Assembly: GCA_000169995.1 (NCBI GenBank)
Contig: AAZW01000045.1
Span: 1-42,521, forward strand
Reading direction: 5' to 3'
DNA length: 42,521 nt
Source: Vibrionales bacterium SWAT-3
GTDB taxonomy: Bacteria; Pseudomonadota; Gammaproteobacteria; Enterobacterales; Vibrionaceae
Every line of letters begins with the position of its first letter. The stretch's first letter is position 1. The translations under genes and the position numbers were made by a program. Below, one piece after another: positions 32,578 to 40,496 of this stretch. Below the pieces are notes generated by a model, which was not told where the DNA came from, did no database searches, and saw only the letters and a program-made list of their open reading frames with translations.

Positions 32578-33099
32578 TTAGCTGTCTGGTTCGTCATCCA
32601 CGGTGACATTGCCATTCATCGAGTTGTAGTAAATAGATATCCCCGGTACGACTCGATAATGATAACGGCATTGGTCGGTGTGGATGTACTCAGCGATATA
32701 GTCAGTATCAGTCGGTGAGTTGAAACTAGAAACGCTTGGTGGATCAAGCAGGAGAGCTCCCCATACCGAAATACAGTCTTCCGGATTATCCAACCTTGGA
32801 AAATCTTCTGCGTAAGGCCATTGCTGTACTGGGTATCCCCATTCATTGAAGTCAAGCTGGCCAGTGGCAGAGTCATCATAGATAGGGATGTTCGTAGATG
32901 GACCGCCACCGTTTAAGGTCAAATTTTTTGAGTAGGCAAGATCGACACCTGCTTTGAAAGCAGCGCCGGTACCTTTCACGGCTGCAATATGCGAATCTGT
33001 ACTCACATTCAGGAATCTGGGCGCTGCCGTAACGGCGATTATTCCAAGAATCACAATAACGACAACAAGCTCAATAATTGTAAAACCGTTCTTTTTCAT
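32578..33099 (-). CDS. Type IV pilin-like protein (prepilin)
   Basis: 173 residues from the ATG at 33099, which has AGAGGTG upstream. The N terminus MKKNG-FTIIELVVVIVILGIIAVTAAPRFLNV is a class III/type IV prepilin signal: PilD cleavage after Gly5, methylated Phe, Glu at +5 of the mature protein, then a long hydrophobic helix. The C-terminal part has two Cys (EDCISVW and TDQCRYHY) that can form the usual D-loop disulphide. It resembles MSHA-type minor or major pilins of Vibrio. No assembly genes are adjacent, so it is an orphan pilin that would depend on a pilus system elsewhere. Confidence 0.88.
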   Translation of the reverse strand: MKKNGFTIIELVVVIVILGIIAVTAAPRFLNVSTDSHIAAVKGTGAAFKAGVDLAYSKNLTLNGGGPSTNIPIYDDSATGQLDFNEWGYPVQQWPYAEDFPRLDNPEDCISVWGALLLDPPSVSSFNSPTDTDYIAEYIHTDQCRYHYRVVPGISIYYNSMNGNVTVDDEPDS

Positions 33100-33434
33100 T
33101 ATGCACCTCTTTTGAAGGCGGCAAGTATGCACCATAAGTGACTATTGCCAAAGGAAATTTCTATATTGCAGAGGTGATTTTATTAACCAATAATGAATGT
33201 TGTGATTTACATGGCTTTATTTTACAAAACTCAATCTAGAAATATCTTAAGAGCCGGATATCTCACTTCAATATTGAATTTAGGTAGACAAGGAGTTTGT
33301 TTTAGTGAGTATGGTCGAAACGGTAAAGCAGCATCTTTCAGAAGTGGGTTATCCGAAAGTGGATATCAAAACAGCTCAGGTTCGTTCCATTTCTGCTCAG
33401 ATCTTTAAGACTCTTGAAGACAAAGATATTTCTA

Positions 33435-34317
33435 GGGCGTGTTGATCTTTCGTGAGTATTTTTTGAACAGCATGGTAAAGAGTTATAATTTGCTTCGCCA
33501 AAAGTAAAACCATAACCAATACCATGCCAAGAACAATGCTAACTGATATTCGCTGGGAACTGCTACTCCAAGTTATGAAAAGTACAGGTCGTATTTACGA
33601 TAAAACTGAACATCGAATGACATTTGAAGGAATACTTTATCGAATGAGAACAGGTATTCCTTGGCGGGATCTACCCTCTAAGTTCGGAGAGTGGAGTACC
33701 GTTTACAGACGATTTAATCTTTGGTCAAAGAAAGGGGTTTTAGATAAACTTTTCAAAAGCTTATCTAGCATGGCTGATTTTGAATGGGTCTTTCTTGATG
33801 GCTCTATAGTTCGAGCGCATCAGCATAGTACAGGTGCAGCGACTGAAAGCTCAGAGCAAATAGGAAAAAGTTGCGGGGGCAACTCAACCAAAATTCACTT
33901 AGCCGTGGATAGTGGTGGCCTGCCGATTTGCTTTGATTTATCAGAAGGACAACGCCACGATATAGTGCATGCCGAAAGCTTAGTTGAGCAACTCGATGAA
34001 GTTAATACCATCGTTTGTGATAAAGGATATGACAGCGAACCTTTCCGCACTTTTGTTAAGGAACGTGGCGGAGAAACAGTAATTGCTAAACGCAATTACG
34101 GAGAAGATATAGACAAAAACAGTATGGATTGGTGTCTATACAAGTATCGTCACTTGGTCGAAAATGCCTTTGGGAAAATTAAGCATTATCGAGCTATTTC
34201 AAGTAGATATGACAAGCTAGAAAGGAATTATGCCAGCATGTTATCGCTGGCATTCATGTTAATGTGGCTACCGATGTATTGTTGAACGCGAAATGTACAG
34301 CAAAGATCAACACGCCC
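33435..34317 (+). mobile_element. IS5-family insertion sequence (IS427/IS1031-like), 883 bp
   Basis: Terminal inverted repeats are GGGCGTGTTGATCTTT (33435-33450) and AAAGATCAACACGCCC (34302-34317), perfect over 16 bp. It is flanked by a TA duplication (33433-33434 and 34318-34319) in a CTAG target, as usual for this group. It carries one transposase frame and interrupts the AlkD-like gene. Confidence 0.93.
33524..34285 (+). CDS. IS5-family transposase
   Basis: 253 residues in a single frame. MTFEGILYRMRTGIPWRDLPSKFGEWSTVYRRFNLW is the conserved N-terminal block. Catalytic candidates are D in VFLDGSIVRAHQHS, D in VCDKGYDSE, and E in YRHLVENAFGKIKHYRAISSRYDKL. Many relatives need a frameshift to make transposase; here one frame covers the whole length, so it is likely functional. 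Confidence 0.93.
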   Translation: MPRTMLTDIRWELLLQVMKSTGRIYDKTEHRMTFEGILYRMRTGIPWRDLPSKFGEWSTVYRRFNLWSKKGVLDKLFKSLSSMADFEWVFLDGSIVRAHQHSTGAATESSEQIGKSCGGNSTKIHLAVDSGGLPICFDLSEGQRHDIVHAESLVEQLDEVNTIVCDKGYDSEPFRTFVKERGGETVIAKRNYGEDIDKNSMDWCLYKYRHLVENAFGKIKHYRAISSRYDKLERNYASMLSLAFMLMWLPMYC

Positions 34318-34960
34318 TAGTGTGTTGTCTTTGTGTACTCAATTATTGGAGCAAAGAGACTGGGCGCTAGGAGTTATCGCGTACGATTGGGCTTTTCGAG
34401 TACGAAAACAATATTCAAGAGTCACGTTTCCTGTTTTTGAGCGTTGGTTAAAAGAGTTCGTCACAGACTGGAACGATTGTGACGACTTTTGTACTCATGC
34501 TTTTGGGGAGTTACTGTCTCAATACAATGACTTGTTCAATCTCACCACAAAATGGGTCGAGCATTCGAATTTCGCTGTACGCAGGGCCGCTGCGGTCGTT
34601 TTAATTTATCCTATCAATAAGAATCGTTGCGCTGCGTTGGATCCGTTTCACGTAGCGGATCTATTGCTCGAAGATAAGCATGACTTAGTACAGAAAGGCT
34701 ATGGTTGGATGCTTAAAGTACTCAGTCAAAAAGAGCCTCAACAGGTTATTGGTTATCTGAATGCCAAACATGCCTCAATACCAAGAGTGGCTTTTCGTTA
34801 CGCGATTGAAAAGTTGGATAATGAAATTAAGCGAGAGTTGATGTCGCTTTGATTAGCGTTGTTTGAAGCCAAATTATAACCACAGTCCCCCTAACGTAAA
34901 CCGTATTTAGCTATGTAGATATTTGTGTAGCAATTTTTGTTTTTTTTGGAGAAGTTTGAA

Positions 34961-35725
34961 ATGAGTGTCACTATCAGTTTGGCCCAAATTCCTGTCGTAA
35001 GAGGCAACTGGAGAGAAAATCTCAAGCAGCATCTAAAAATGATAGAGCAATCGTCAAAACACAATGCGGATGTGGTTGTTTTCCCCGAGCTATCATTGAC
35101 CGGCTATGGGCTTGATTTAGCTGAAGAACTTGCATTGTCTCTTGAGCCATCAAATTTTGAAGAACTCTCCCGATCTTCGGTTCAAAGTGAGATGATTATT
35201 GTGGCTGGTTGTCCCCTGCGAGCTCCAGGCTTATCCCATCCCACCATAGGCGCCGTTGTTTGCTTTCCTGATGGTAGAGTTGAGTTCTACTCTAAACAGC
35301 ACCTGCATGATGGTGAGAGTGAATTCTGCTCTGCTGGCAACGTTGATTATGTATTTGATGTCAACGGGCATAAAATCGCGCTAGCAATATGTGCTGACTT
35401 CATAGAGGCGGATCACTCTCGACGAGCCAAGAGTCTAAGTGCTGATGTCTATTTGGCGAGCGCTTTAATCTCCGAGAATGGCTTTGTCCCGGATTCTAAA
35501 ATCTTATCTGGAATTGCGTCGGAACACGGTATACCAGTATTACTGAGTAACCATATCTCTGTGACGGGAGGTTGGGAAACGTGTGGCAAGAGCTCGGTTT
35601 GGAGTTCGCAAGGAGAGCTCGTGATCAGTGCAAACTCAAAAGAGAGTGGTATTGTTCTATGTACTATCTCGGGCTGTGAGACGGATCTTAATCTAACTGG
35701 AAAGTGGCATGCTGACTCAATCTAG
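34961..35725 (+). CDS. Carbon-nitrogen hydrolase (nitrilase superfamily)
   Basis: 254 residues from the ATG at 34961, which has TTGGAGAAG upstream. The catalytic triad is visible: Glu in VVVFPELSLTGYG, Lys in VEFYSKQHLHDGE, and Cys in IALAICADFIEADH. The fold is the amidase/nitrilase type, which hydrolyses amide or nitrile bonds in the cytoplasm. The substrate cannot be assigned. The stop overlaps the next gene by 17 bases, so both are probably translated together. Confidence 0.9.
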   Translation: MSVTISLAQIPVVRGNWRENLKQHLKMIEQSSKHNADVVVFPELSLTGYGLDLAEELALSLEPSNFEELSRSSVQSEMIIVAGCPLRAPGLSHPTIGAVVCFPDGRVEFYSKQHLHDGESEFCSAGNVDYVFDVNGHKIALAICADFIEADHSRRAKSLSADVYLASALISENGFVPDSKILSGIASEHGIPVLLSNHISVTGGWETCGKSSVWSSQGELVISANSKESGIVLCTISGCETDLNLTGKWHADSI

Positions 35726-36464
35726 AGGTCTCGACAAAGACGGGTTCATAGAAAACCTATACTCTCCTAAGAATATCGTTCCCGAATTCCAAGAGGTTGT
35801 GACTGCTGTTATTGATTCGTTGTTAAGTGACCTGCCGAATCAAATTGATGGCATCTACCTATATGGAAGTGTTCCGAGAGGAACTGCGGTTGTTGGTCGA
35901 TCGGATTTGGATGTTTCTATCGTAATCAATACACCTATTGGCAAAAAAGATAAGCGAGTATTTCAGCACCTTTCTGACTGCATTCCCAAAGCATATCCCC
36001 AAGTTAGTAAGCTTGATATCGACCCTGGCTTTCTTTCGGAAGTGCTGCAACCACAAGAAAGATTCCATTGGCAGTTTTGGCTCAAGCACTGTTGCTGTTG
36101 TATTTGGGGTAATGATTTATCTATTGGTTTTTCACGTTACAAACCTAGTCGTGAAATAGCCCAAGCGCTTAATGGTGACTTGTCTACTTTTCTGGACCAA
36201 ATGAGTCCAGCCTTTAAAACAATGACCGATGCGGATATCGCTAAGCTGATTGGTAAAAAGTTAGTGCGGGCGGCGTACTACTTTGTCGCTGAGAAAGACG
36301 GAAGTTGGCACACCAACCTTAGCCAGTGTAATGCAGTAGCCAAGCGTTATTATCCAGAGCAAAGTGACGATATTGAATTAGCACATCAATACGCGCTCGG
36401 GCAATTAACCTCAAAAGTTAAAGCTCTAGAGCTGTATGAAAGACTAAGCAAGAACTTGTCGTGA
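35709..36464 (+). CDS. Nucleotidyltransferase-domain protein
   Basis: 251 residues. The pol-beta-type motif is YLYGSVPRGTAVVGRSDLDVSIVI, with GS and DxD (DLD) for metal binding. The C-terminal half is helical (KKLVRAAYYFVAEKDGSWHTN) and could be a substrate-binding domain as in aminoglycoside adenylyltransferases, but I cannot claim resistance function. An HCCCC cluster lies near residue 133 (LKHCCCCIWG) and is unusual. The start overlaps the hydrolase gene by 17 bases with GGAAAGTGG before it. Confidence 0.83.
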   Translation: MLTQSRGLDKDGFIENLYSPKNIVPEFQEVVTAVIDSLLSDLPNQIDGIYLYGSVPRGTAVVGRSDLDVSIVINTPIGKKDKRVFQHLSDCIPKAYPQVSKLDIDPGFLSEVLQPQERFHWQFWLKHCCCCIWGNDLSIGFSRYKPSREIAQALNGDLSTFLDQMSPAFKTMTDADIAKLIGKKLVRAAYYFVAEKDGSWHTNLSQCNAVAKRYYPEQSDDIELAHQYALGQLTSKVKALELYERLSKNLS

Positions 36465-36615
36465 GCGTTAGTAAGCCTGCAAATCAGTGGGGTAAATCAT
36501 TGGCATATGCATACCGCTTCGCATTTGTTTTATAAATCATAGCTAGTTGAATGTCTTAAAAACTGATGTGTTGTAGGGTCTGTGCTTTATTGCCAATAGA
36601 GACTAAGGAACAAGA

Positions 36616-37125
36616 ATGTACGCCAATAAGTATTCTAATTTCTGGAGACGATTCTTTGCTATCTGGATAGATTCAATCGTATTTTTGCCTTTGGAGTGGA
36701 TAGACAACTACGTACTTTCTGGCGTGATTAGCTCGGGTGGTGTTTTTGCTTGGGGAGTGGTGAATTCACTAATTGGTGTCACTTACTACGTTGGCATGCA
36801 TGCTAAATTTGGGCAAACAATCGGTAAGATGGTCACCCGAGTGAAAGTAGTCGATGTATCTGAAAGTCGAAACCTAACCCTCAAACAGTCTTGTATGAGA
36901 GATATTGTTCCAATTATGCTCGTCCCCTTTAGCCTCTATGCTTACGCGCAACTGTCTTTCTACGGCCAGACTTGGGAAAGTTTAGAGCAAGGCCGAGCCT
37001 TTATTTTTGTTGGGTACGCAATGATCGGCTGGGTTCTTTTAGAGTTCATCTCCATGCTATTTAATCATAAACGCAGAGCGATTCATGATTTCATTGCAGG
37101 CTCCGTTGTCGTAAAGAAAGTCTAA
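36616..37125 (+). CDS. RDD family membrane protein
   Basis: 169 residues. The RDD signature residues appear as Arg in FWRRFFAIWIDS and its Asp, and Asp in RRAIHDFIAGSVVV. Three to four hydrophobic segments are present. GQTIGKMVTRVKVVDV is typical of the loop after the second helix. RDD proteins are inner-membrane; some are linked to sodium/proton transport, but the role here is unknown. AAGGAAC is upstream of the ATG. Confidence 0.88.
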   Translation: MYANKYSNFWRRFFAIWIDSIVFLPLEWIDNYVLSGVISSGGVFAWGVVNSLIGVTYYVGMHAKFGQTIGKMVTRVKVVDVSESRNLTLKQSCMRDIVPIMLVPFSLYAYAQLSFYGQTWESLEQGRAFIFVGYAMIGWVLLEFISMLFNHKRRAIHDFIAGSVVVKKV

Positions 37126-37155
37126 TTATCTAAACTTCGGCCTAAGGAAAAATCG

Positions 37156-37578
37156 ATGGATGTCCATGAGTGTGTCTCTTTTATCTTGCTCAATGAATCA
37201 CAAGTATTGTTAGAAAAGCGCAGCGATTCTAAGGACACTGACCCCGGCTTAATTACAATACCTGGCGGACATATAGAGCAGGGTGAAAATCAAATTCAGA
37301 CACTGTTTAGAGAGCTTAACGAAGAGCTAAACGTTACTCCAACTGAATACACATTCTTATGTTCGCTCTACCACCCAACAAAAGAGTTACAGCTTATTCA
37401 TTACTTTGTGGTAACCCAATGGCAAGGTGAAATCACAGCACAAGAAGCAGACAGCATCGCGTGGTATCCACTAAATTCTGCGCCTGTCGGTATCAGAGCT
37501 GACGGTGTCGCTTTGAAAGAAGTGGAGCGAGTGGGGATGTTTCTAAAAAATATAGATACTTGCCTGTTTCCAATTTAG
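37156..37578 (+). CDS. NUDIX hydrolase
   Basis: 140 residues. The Nudix box is complete, GGHIEQGENQIQTLF then RELNEELNV, matching G-x5-E-x7-R-E-U-x-E-E-x-G-U except Asn for the last Gly. It hydrolyses a nucleoside diphosphate linked to another group, using magnesium; the substrate is not predictable. The opening VHECVSFILLNESQVLLEKRSDSKD is typical of MutT-like members. TAAGGAAAA precedes the start. It follows the RDD gene by 30 bases and may share its transcript. Confidence 0.9.
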   Translation: MDVHECVSFILLNESQVLLEKRSDSKDTDPGLITIPGGHIEQGENQIQTLFRELNEELNVTPTEYTFLCSLYHPTKELQLIHYFVVTQWQGEITAQEADSIAWYPLNSAPVGIRADGVALKEVERVGMFLKNIDTCLFPI

Positions 37579-37680
37579 TTTTATCGCTAAAGGCGAGGCT
37601 ACCTCGGGCTTTATCTTATATTTACCTTTTCATCAGCTATTGACCTAAGACAACTCGGGATTACTTCTGCATATATGATT

Positions 37681-37693
37681 GTTATGTTATAAC
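37681..37693. promoter_or_regulatory. Zur-like box upstream of COG0523 GTPase
   Basis: GTTATGTTATAAC differs from the core GTTATAATATAAC of the perfect box at 41721 by two central bases and lies 33 bases before the ATG at 37726. This implies repression by Zur when zinc is sufficient. Confidence 0.6.
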
Positions 37694-37725
37694 GTTCGCT
37701 TCTTTCCAGTTTTTAGGTCAAAGCT

Positions 37726-38940
37726 ATGTCGTCAATTCCAGTCACTATTTTGCATGGGTTTCTCGGGTCAGGGAAAACTACGTTTTTACGCAACATTCTC
37801 CAACAAACCGAGTATTCCGGTGATGAACTGTCCGTGATTGTAAATGATATGAGTGAGCTGGATGTCGATGGCGTACTTATCTTAAATACGGATGCGGTGA
37901 GTGAAGATCAGGGCAACTTTGTCACGATCAGTGGCGATAGTATCAGTAGCCCGAGTGGTGTACAGAAACTTGATAAAGCGCTTAAAAAACTCTGTGCAGA
38001 AAACGCACCAGATTGGATTGTGATTGAAACGTCGGGTAGTAGCCATCCTTTACCTTTGGTCGAGTATTTCAAAAACAGCGTACAATTTGCACTCAAAGAC
38101 GTGATTACTTTAGTCGATGCGACTTGGCTGCGAGATGATTTTCAACAAGGAGCTACGTTAATCCCTAAGTGGCAGGAGAATGTTCAGCGAGGTATTAGGG
38201 GGGTAGAAAACTTGTTGGTTGAGCAGATCATGTTTTCAAACCGTGTCATGCTAACTAAAACAGATAAGGTGGATGACAATACTGTTCGCAACATTGCGCA
38301 GGCGATTCATCCTCTCAATGTGTACACCGAGATAATTAAAACGTCTTGGGGAAATTTGGATATTCGCACGTTGAAAGGTAATCAAGATTATAACTTCATA
38401 CTAGTTGAACAGTTAATCACAGAACTTCGAGAGGCTGTGAATGAACCGCTGAATTTATCCGATAAAGACGAACAAAGTCTTGTTGCAAAAGTGCTCAAAG
38501 ATGATCGCCCATTTCATCCAGCTCGTTTATGGAATACCTGCCAACAGTATTTAACAAAAGGTGTATTTCGTAGTAAAGGGTTCTTTTGGTTCCCAACTCG
38601 AGACGATGTTTCACTGCTTTGGAGCCAAGCGAACGGTAATGTAGGCCTTGAAATCACAGGCTTTTGGCGCGCTTCGGTAATCGAAGATGAATCGCAAAAC
38701 TATACAGAGGAGCATCGTCAAATCTTACAAGATAAGATAGACAGTGTTGAAAGCCGCTTTGGTGATCGTCGTTGTCGTCTAACGGTGATTGGGCAAGAAG
38801 ATGAAGTCGATGCCTTTATCTATGCACTGGGAAGCTGCTTTTTGACTGATGAGGAATTGGATCAGTGGCAGCAAGGGGAGACGTTTGAAGATCCTTGGCC
38901 AAAGAAAATTGCCAAGTTAAGCCAGAAGAGAACCCTTTAA
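37726..38940 (+). CDS. COG0523 (CobW-type) GTPase lacking the CxCC metal motif
   Basis: 404 residues. The P-loop is GFLGSGKTT (11-19); VIVNDMSELDVDG, VIETSGSSHPLPL and LTKTDKVDD are the next G-motifs. The C-terminal CobW_C domain runs from about 260 (RPFHPARLWN, SKGFFWFPTRDD) to the end. Members deliver zinc or another metal to client proteins. The usual CxCC between switch I and Walker B is here S72-I-S74-S75 (SGDSISSPSG), so all three Cys are replaced by Ser. The rest is intact. The adjacent paralogue on the other strand keeps CICC. Preceded by a Zur-like box. It may be zinc-independent, use another metal, or have lost activity. Confidence 0.88.
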   Translation: MSSIPVTILHGFLGSGKTTFLRNILQQTEYSGDELSVIVNDMSELDVDGVLILNTDAVSEDQGNFVTISGDSISSPSGVQKLDKALKKLCAENAPDWIVIETSGSSHPLPLVEYFKNSVQFALKDVITLVDATWLRDDFQQGATLIPKWQENVQRGIRGVENLLVEQIMFSNRVMLTKTDKVDDNTVRNIAQAIHPLNVYTEIIKTSWGNLDIRTLKGNQDYNFILVEQLITELREAVNEPLNLSDKDEQSLVAKVLKDDRPFHPARLWNTCQQYLTKGVFRSKGFFWFPTRDDVSLLWSQANGNVGLEITGFWRASVIEDESQNYTEEHRQILQDKIDSVESRFGDRRCRLTVIGQEDEVDAFIYALGSCFLTDEELDQWQQGETFEDPWPKKIAKLSQKRTL

Positions 38941-39072
38941 GTACACCAGTGAATACTGCGTCGTTGCGTTGTTAAATCTCGGCTTGTTCCAATAAAGGAA
39001 TTACTGAGTGACCCCATAAAATGTGAAAGCCTCCTAAGTAATGAAGTGACCCCGTAAAGTTGGACATTTCTG

Positions 39073-39939
39073 TTAAGCGGCTTTCAAGGCCTGAGTTCGA
39101 TATTCTATCGGAGTCAGGCCTTTTAGTTTCACTTTTATACGTTTGGTATTGTAGTACTCGATATACTCTTTGATTTGCGCTATCAGAGCATCTGCATCTT
39201 CAAAGCTTTGGTTGTGATACATCTCTGTTTTGAGTAAAGCAAAAAAATTTTCAGCAACAGCATTATCCAAGCAGTTACCTTTTCTCGACATGCTTTGCGT
39301 TAACCCACTCTCCGCTACCTTTTTCTGATACTGTCGATGACGATATTGCCAACCTTGGTCGCTATGTATAATTGGCTTTGAGTTGGGTTTAAGCGTTGAT
39401 ATAGCCTCCGTTAGCATATCCGTGACAAGCGGCAAGCAGGCATTCTTGGCCACTCTATAAGCAACCACCTCCTGAGTAAACAAGTCGACAACGGGAGATA
39501 AGTATACTTTCTGCTCTTTGACTTTAAACTCCGTGACATCAGTTACCCATTTTTCATCGGGTTGAGTCGCACTAAAATCTCTTTCAAGCACGTTGGGAGC
39601 AGCTGTTCCAGACTCTCCTCGGTATGAACGATACTTTTTAATCCTGACCGTCGATTTAAGGTTGAGCTGAGCCATAAGCCTTTGAACCGTTTTGTGATTA
39701 AGCACGAACCCCCGATTTTTTAGTTCCAAGTGAATACGGCGGTAGCCGTATCGTCCCTTATGTTCATGATAAATTGACTTTATCAACCGCAGCTCACGTT
39801 CGTAGCTATTTGGGCGCTTGCTCGTTTGAACTTGATAATAAAAGACACTTTTTGCCAGCTGTAGAGTGTGCAGTAAGTGCTTTAACGGGTACTTGCCTTT
39901 AAGAGTTAGAGCTATGACCGCTTTTTCTTTGTTCGACGG
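39073..39939 (-). CDS. IS3-family transposase OrfB (catalytic part of OrfAB)
   Basis: About 289 codons in the -1 frame relative to OrfA. An N-terminal segment (LTLKGKYPLKHLLHTLQLAKSVFYYQ) is joined to the integrase core. DDE residues are D in KWVTDVTEFK, D in IIHSDQGWQY, and E in DNAVAENFFALLKTEMYH. An in-frame ATG at 39786 could give a shorter OrfB alone. It is full length for the group. Confidence 0.92.
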   Translation of the reverse strand, partial: PSNKEKAVIALTLKGKYPLKHLLHTLQLAKSVFYYQVQTSKRPNSYERELRLIKSIYHEHKGRYGYRRIHLELKNRGFVLNHKTVQRLMAQLNLKSTVRIKKYRSYRGESGTAAPNVLERDFSATQPDEKWVTDVTEFKVKEQKVYLSPVVDLFTQEVVAYRVAKNACLPLVTDMLTEAISTLKPNSKPIIHSDQGWQYRHRQYQKKVAESGLTQSMSRKGNCLDNAVAENFFALLKTEMYHNQSFEDADALIAQIKEYIEYYNTKRIKVKLKGLTPIEYRTQALKAA

Positions 39940-40421
39940 TTTTTTTCCTGCTCCAACTCTTCCAACTTTTTTAGAACGGCATTCTCGGTTCGCAAGTAGA
40001 GCAACTCCTCTTTTAGCTCCTCAAGCGTCATTTCATCATCAGGCTTAGTGGTACGTTGAGGGTGCTGTTTCATTGGAGGTCTTCCTTTCTGGCGCATTTT
40101 GAGCCCTTTGATACCGAGCTCATTAAATCTTTTGAGCCAGACAGAGAGTATCCCAGGGGATGAGAGGTTTAATACTGCGCTAGTGTGCGTGAGAGACCAA
40201 TCATTCGTCCACATTAAATTCAATGCTTTTCGTTTTTCCTGAGCAGTAGCAGCATGCTTAGTTGGTAAAAATGAGTTAGCACCATGGATGGCAAAGACTT
40301 GAGCCCAATACCGTATCTGTCTTGAAGAAATTGAATATTGTTTTGCTAAGTAGAGAGATGATGTGCCATCTAAGTATTGCTTAGCAATGATACATTTTAG
40401 CTCTCGGTTATATTTGGACAT
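39912..40421 (-). CDS. IS3-family OrfA (DNA-binding part)
   Basis: 169 residues. Two helix-turn-helix segments are visible (GTSSLYLAKQYSISSRQIRYW and LTHTSAVLNLSSPGILSVWLKRF), followed by a leucine-zipper-like coiled coil (MTLEELKEELLYLRTENAVLKKLEELEQEKN) used for dimerisation. The OrfB frame is entered before its stop through the slippery sequence at 39939-39945. Confidence 0.92.
   Translation of the reverse strand: MSKYNRELKCIIAKQYLDGTSSLYLAKQYSISSRQIRYWAQVFAIHGANSFLPTKHAATAQEKRKALNLMWTNDWSLTHTSAVLNLSSPGILSVWLKRFNELGIKGLKMRQKGRPPMKQHPQRTTKPDDEMTLEELKEELLYLRTENAVLKKLEELEQEKNRRTKKKRS
39939..39945 (-). other. Programmed -1 frameshift site of the IS3 element
   Basis: On the transposase strand the codons GAA AAA AAC contain the slippery heptamer A AAA AAC in the zero frame. 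Slipping back by one base enters the OrfB frame, as in IS150-type elements. Confidence 0.85.
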
Positions 40422-40496
40422 AAAAAGACCCCCAATAATTGGTGTCCAACTATTGGGGGTCAGTTCAGTAACGGGAGGCTTTTTGATTTAAGCTAT

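Larger units (their letters stand above)
33305..34852 (+). pseudogene. DNA alkylation repeat (AlkD-like) protein gene interrupted by an IS5-family element
   Basis: The 5' part (33305-33434) encodes VETVKQHLSEVGYPKVDIKTAQVRSISAQIFKTL; the 3' part (34320-34852) encodes helical HEAT-like repeats, VIAYDWAFRVRKQY, FGELLSQYNDLFNLTTKWVEHSNFAVRRAAAVVLIYPI and more. Removing the element plus one TA joins KDIS to SVLSLCTQ in frame for 220 residues, the usual AlkD length. The GTG at 33305 is 9 bases after AAGGAG; the ATG at 33311 is an alternative. AlkD-type proteins are glycosylases for alkylated bases, though many relatives of this group have no tested activity. Only 44 codons precede the break, so the gene is inactive. 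Confidence 0.87.
39042..40467 (-). mobile_element. IS3-family (IS150 group) insertion sequence, 1426 bp
   Basis: The ends begin TG and finish CA. Imperfect inverted repeats are TGAAGTGACCCCGTAAAG... at the left and ...TATTGGGGGTCAGTTCA at the right, with GTTGGACA/TGTCCAAC further in. Flanks are a 4-bp GTAA duplication (39038-39041 and 40468-40471). Two overlapping frames encode OrfA and OrfB with a frameshift signal between them. All parts are intact. Confidence 0.92.
39026..40484. terminator. Terminator hairpin split by the IS3 element
   Basis: AAAGCCTCC (39026-39034) and GGAGGCTTTTT (40474-40484) become a 9-bp stem with a loop of about 9 bases (TAAGTAACG) once the element and one GTAA copy are removed. 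It lay between two convergent COG0523 genes and would have ended both transcripts. Confidence 0.75.

Noticed and set aside
33193..33408. 71-codon frame before the AlkD-like gene
   Set aside because: It overlaps the start of the AlkD-like frame, which joins in frame across the IS5 element and has a clear AAGGAG site.
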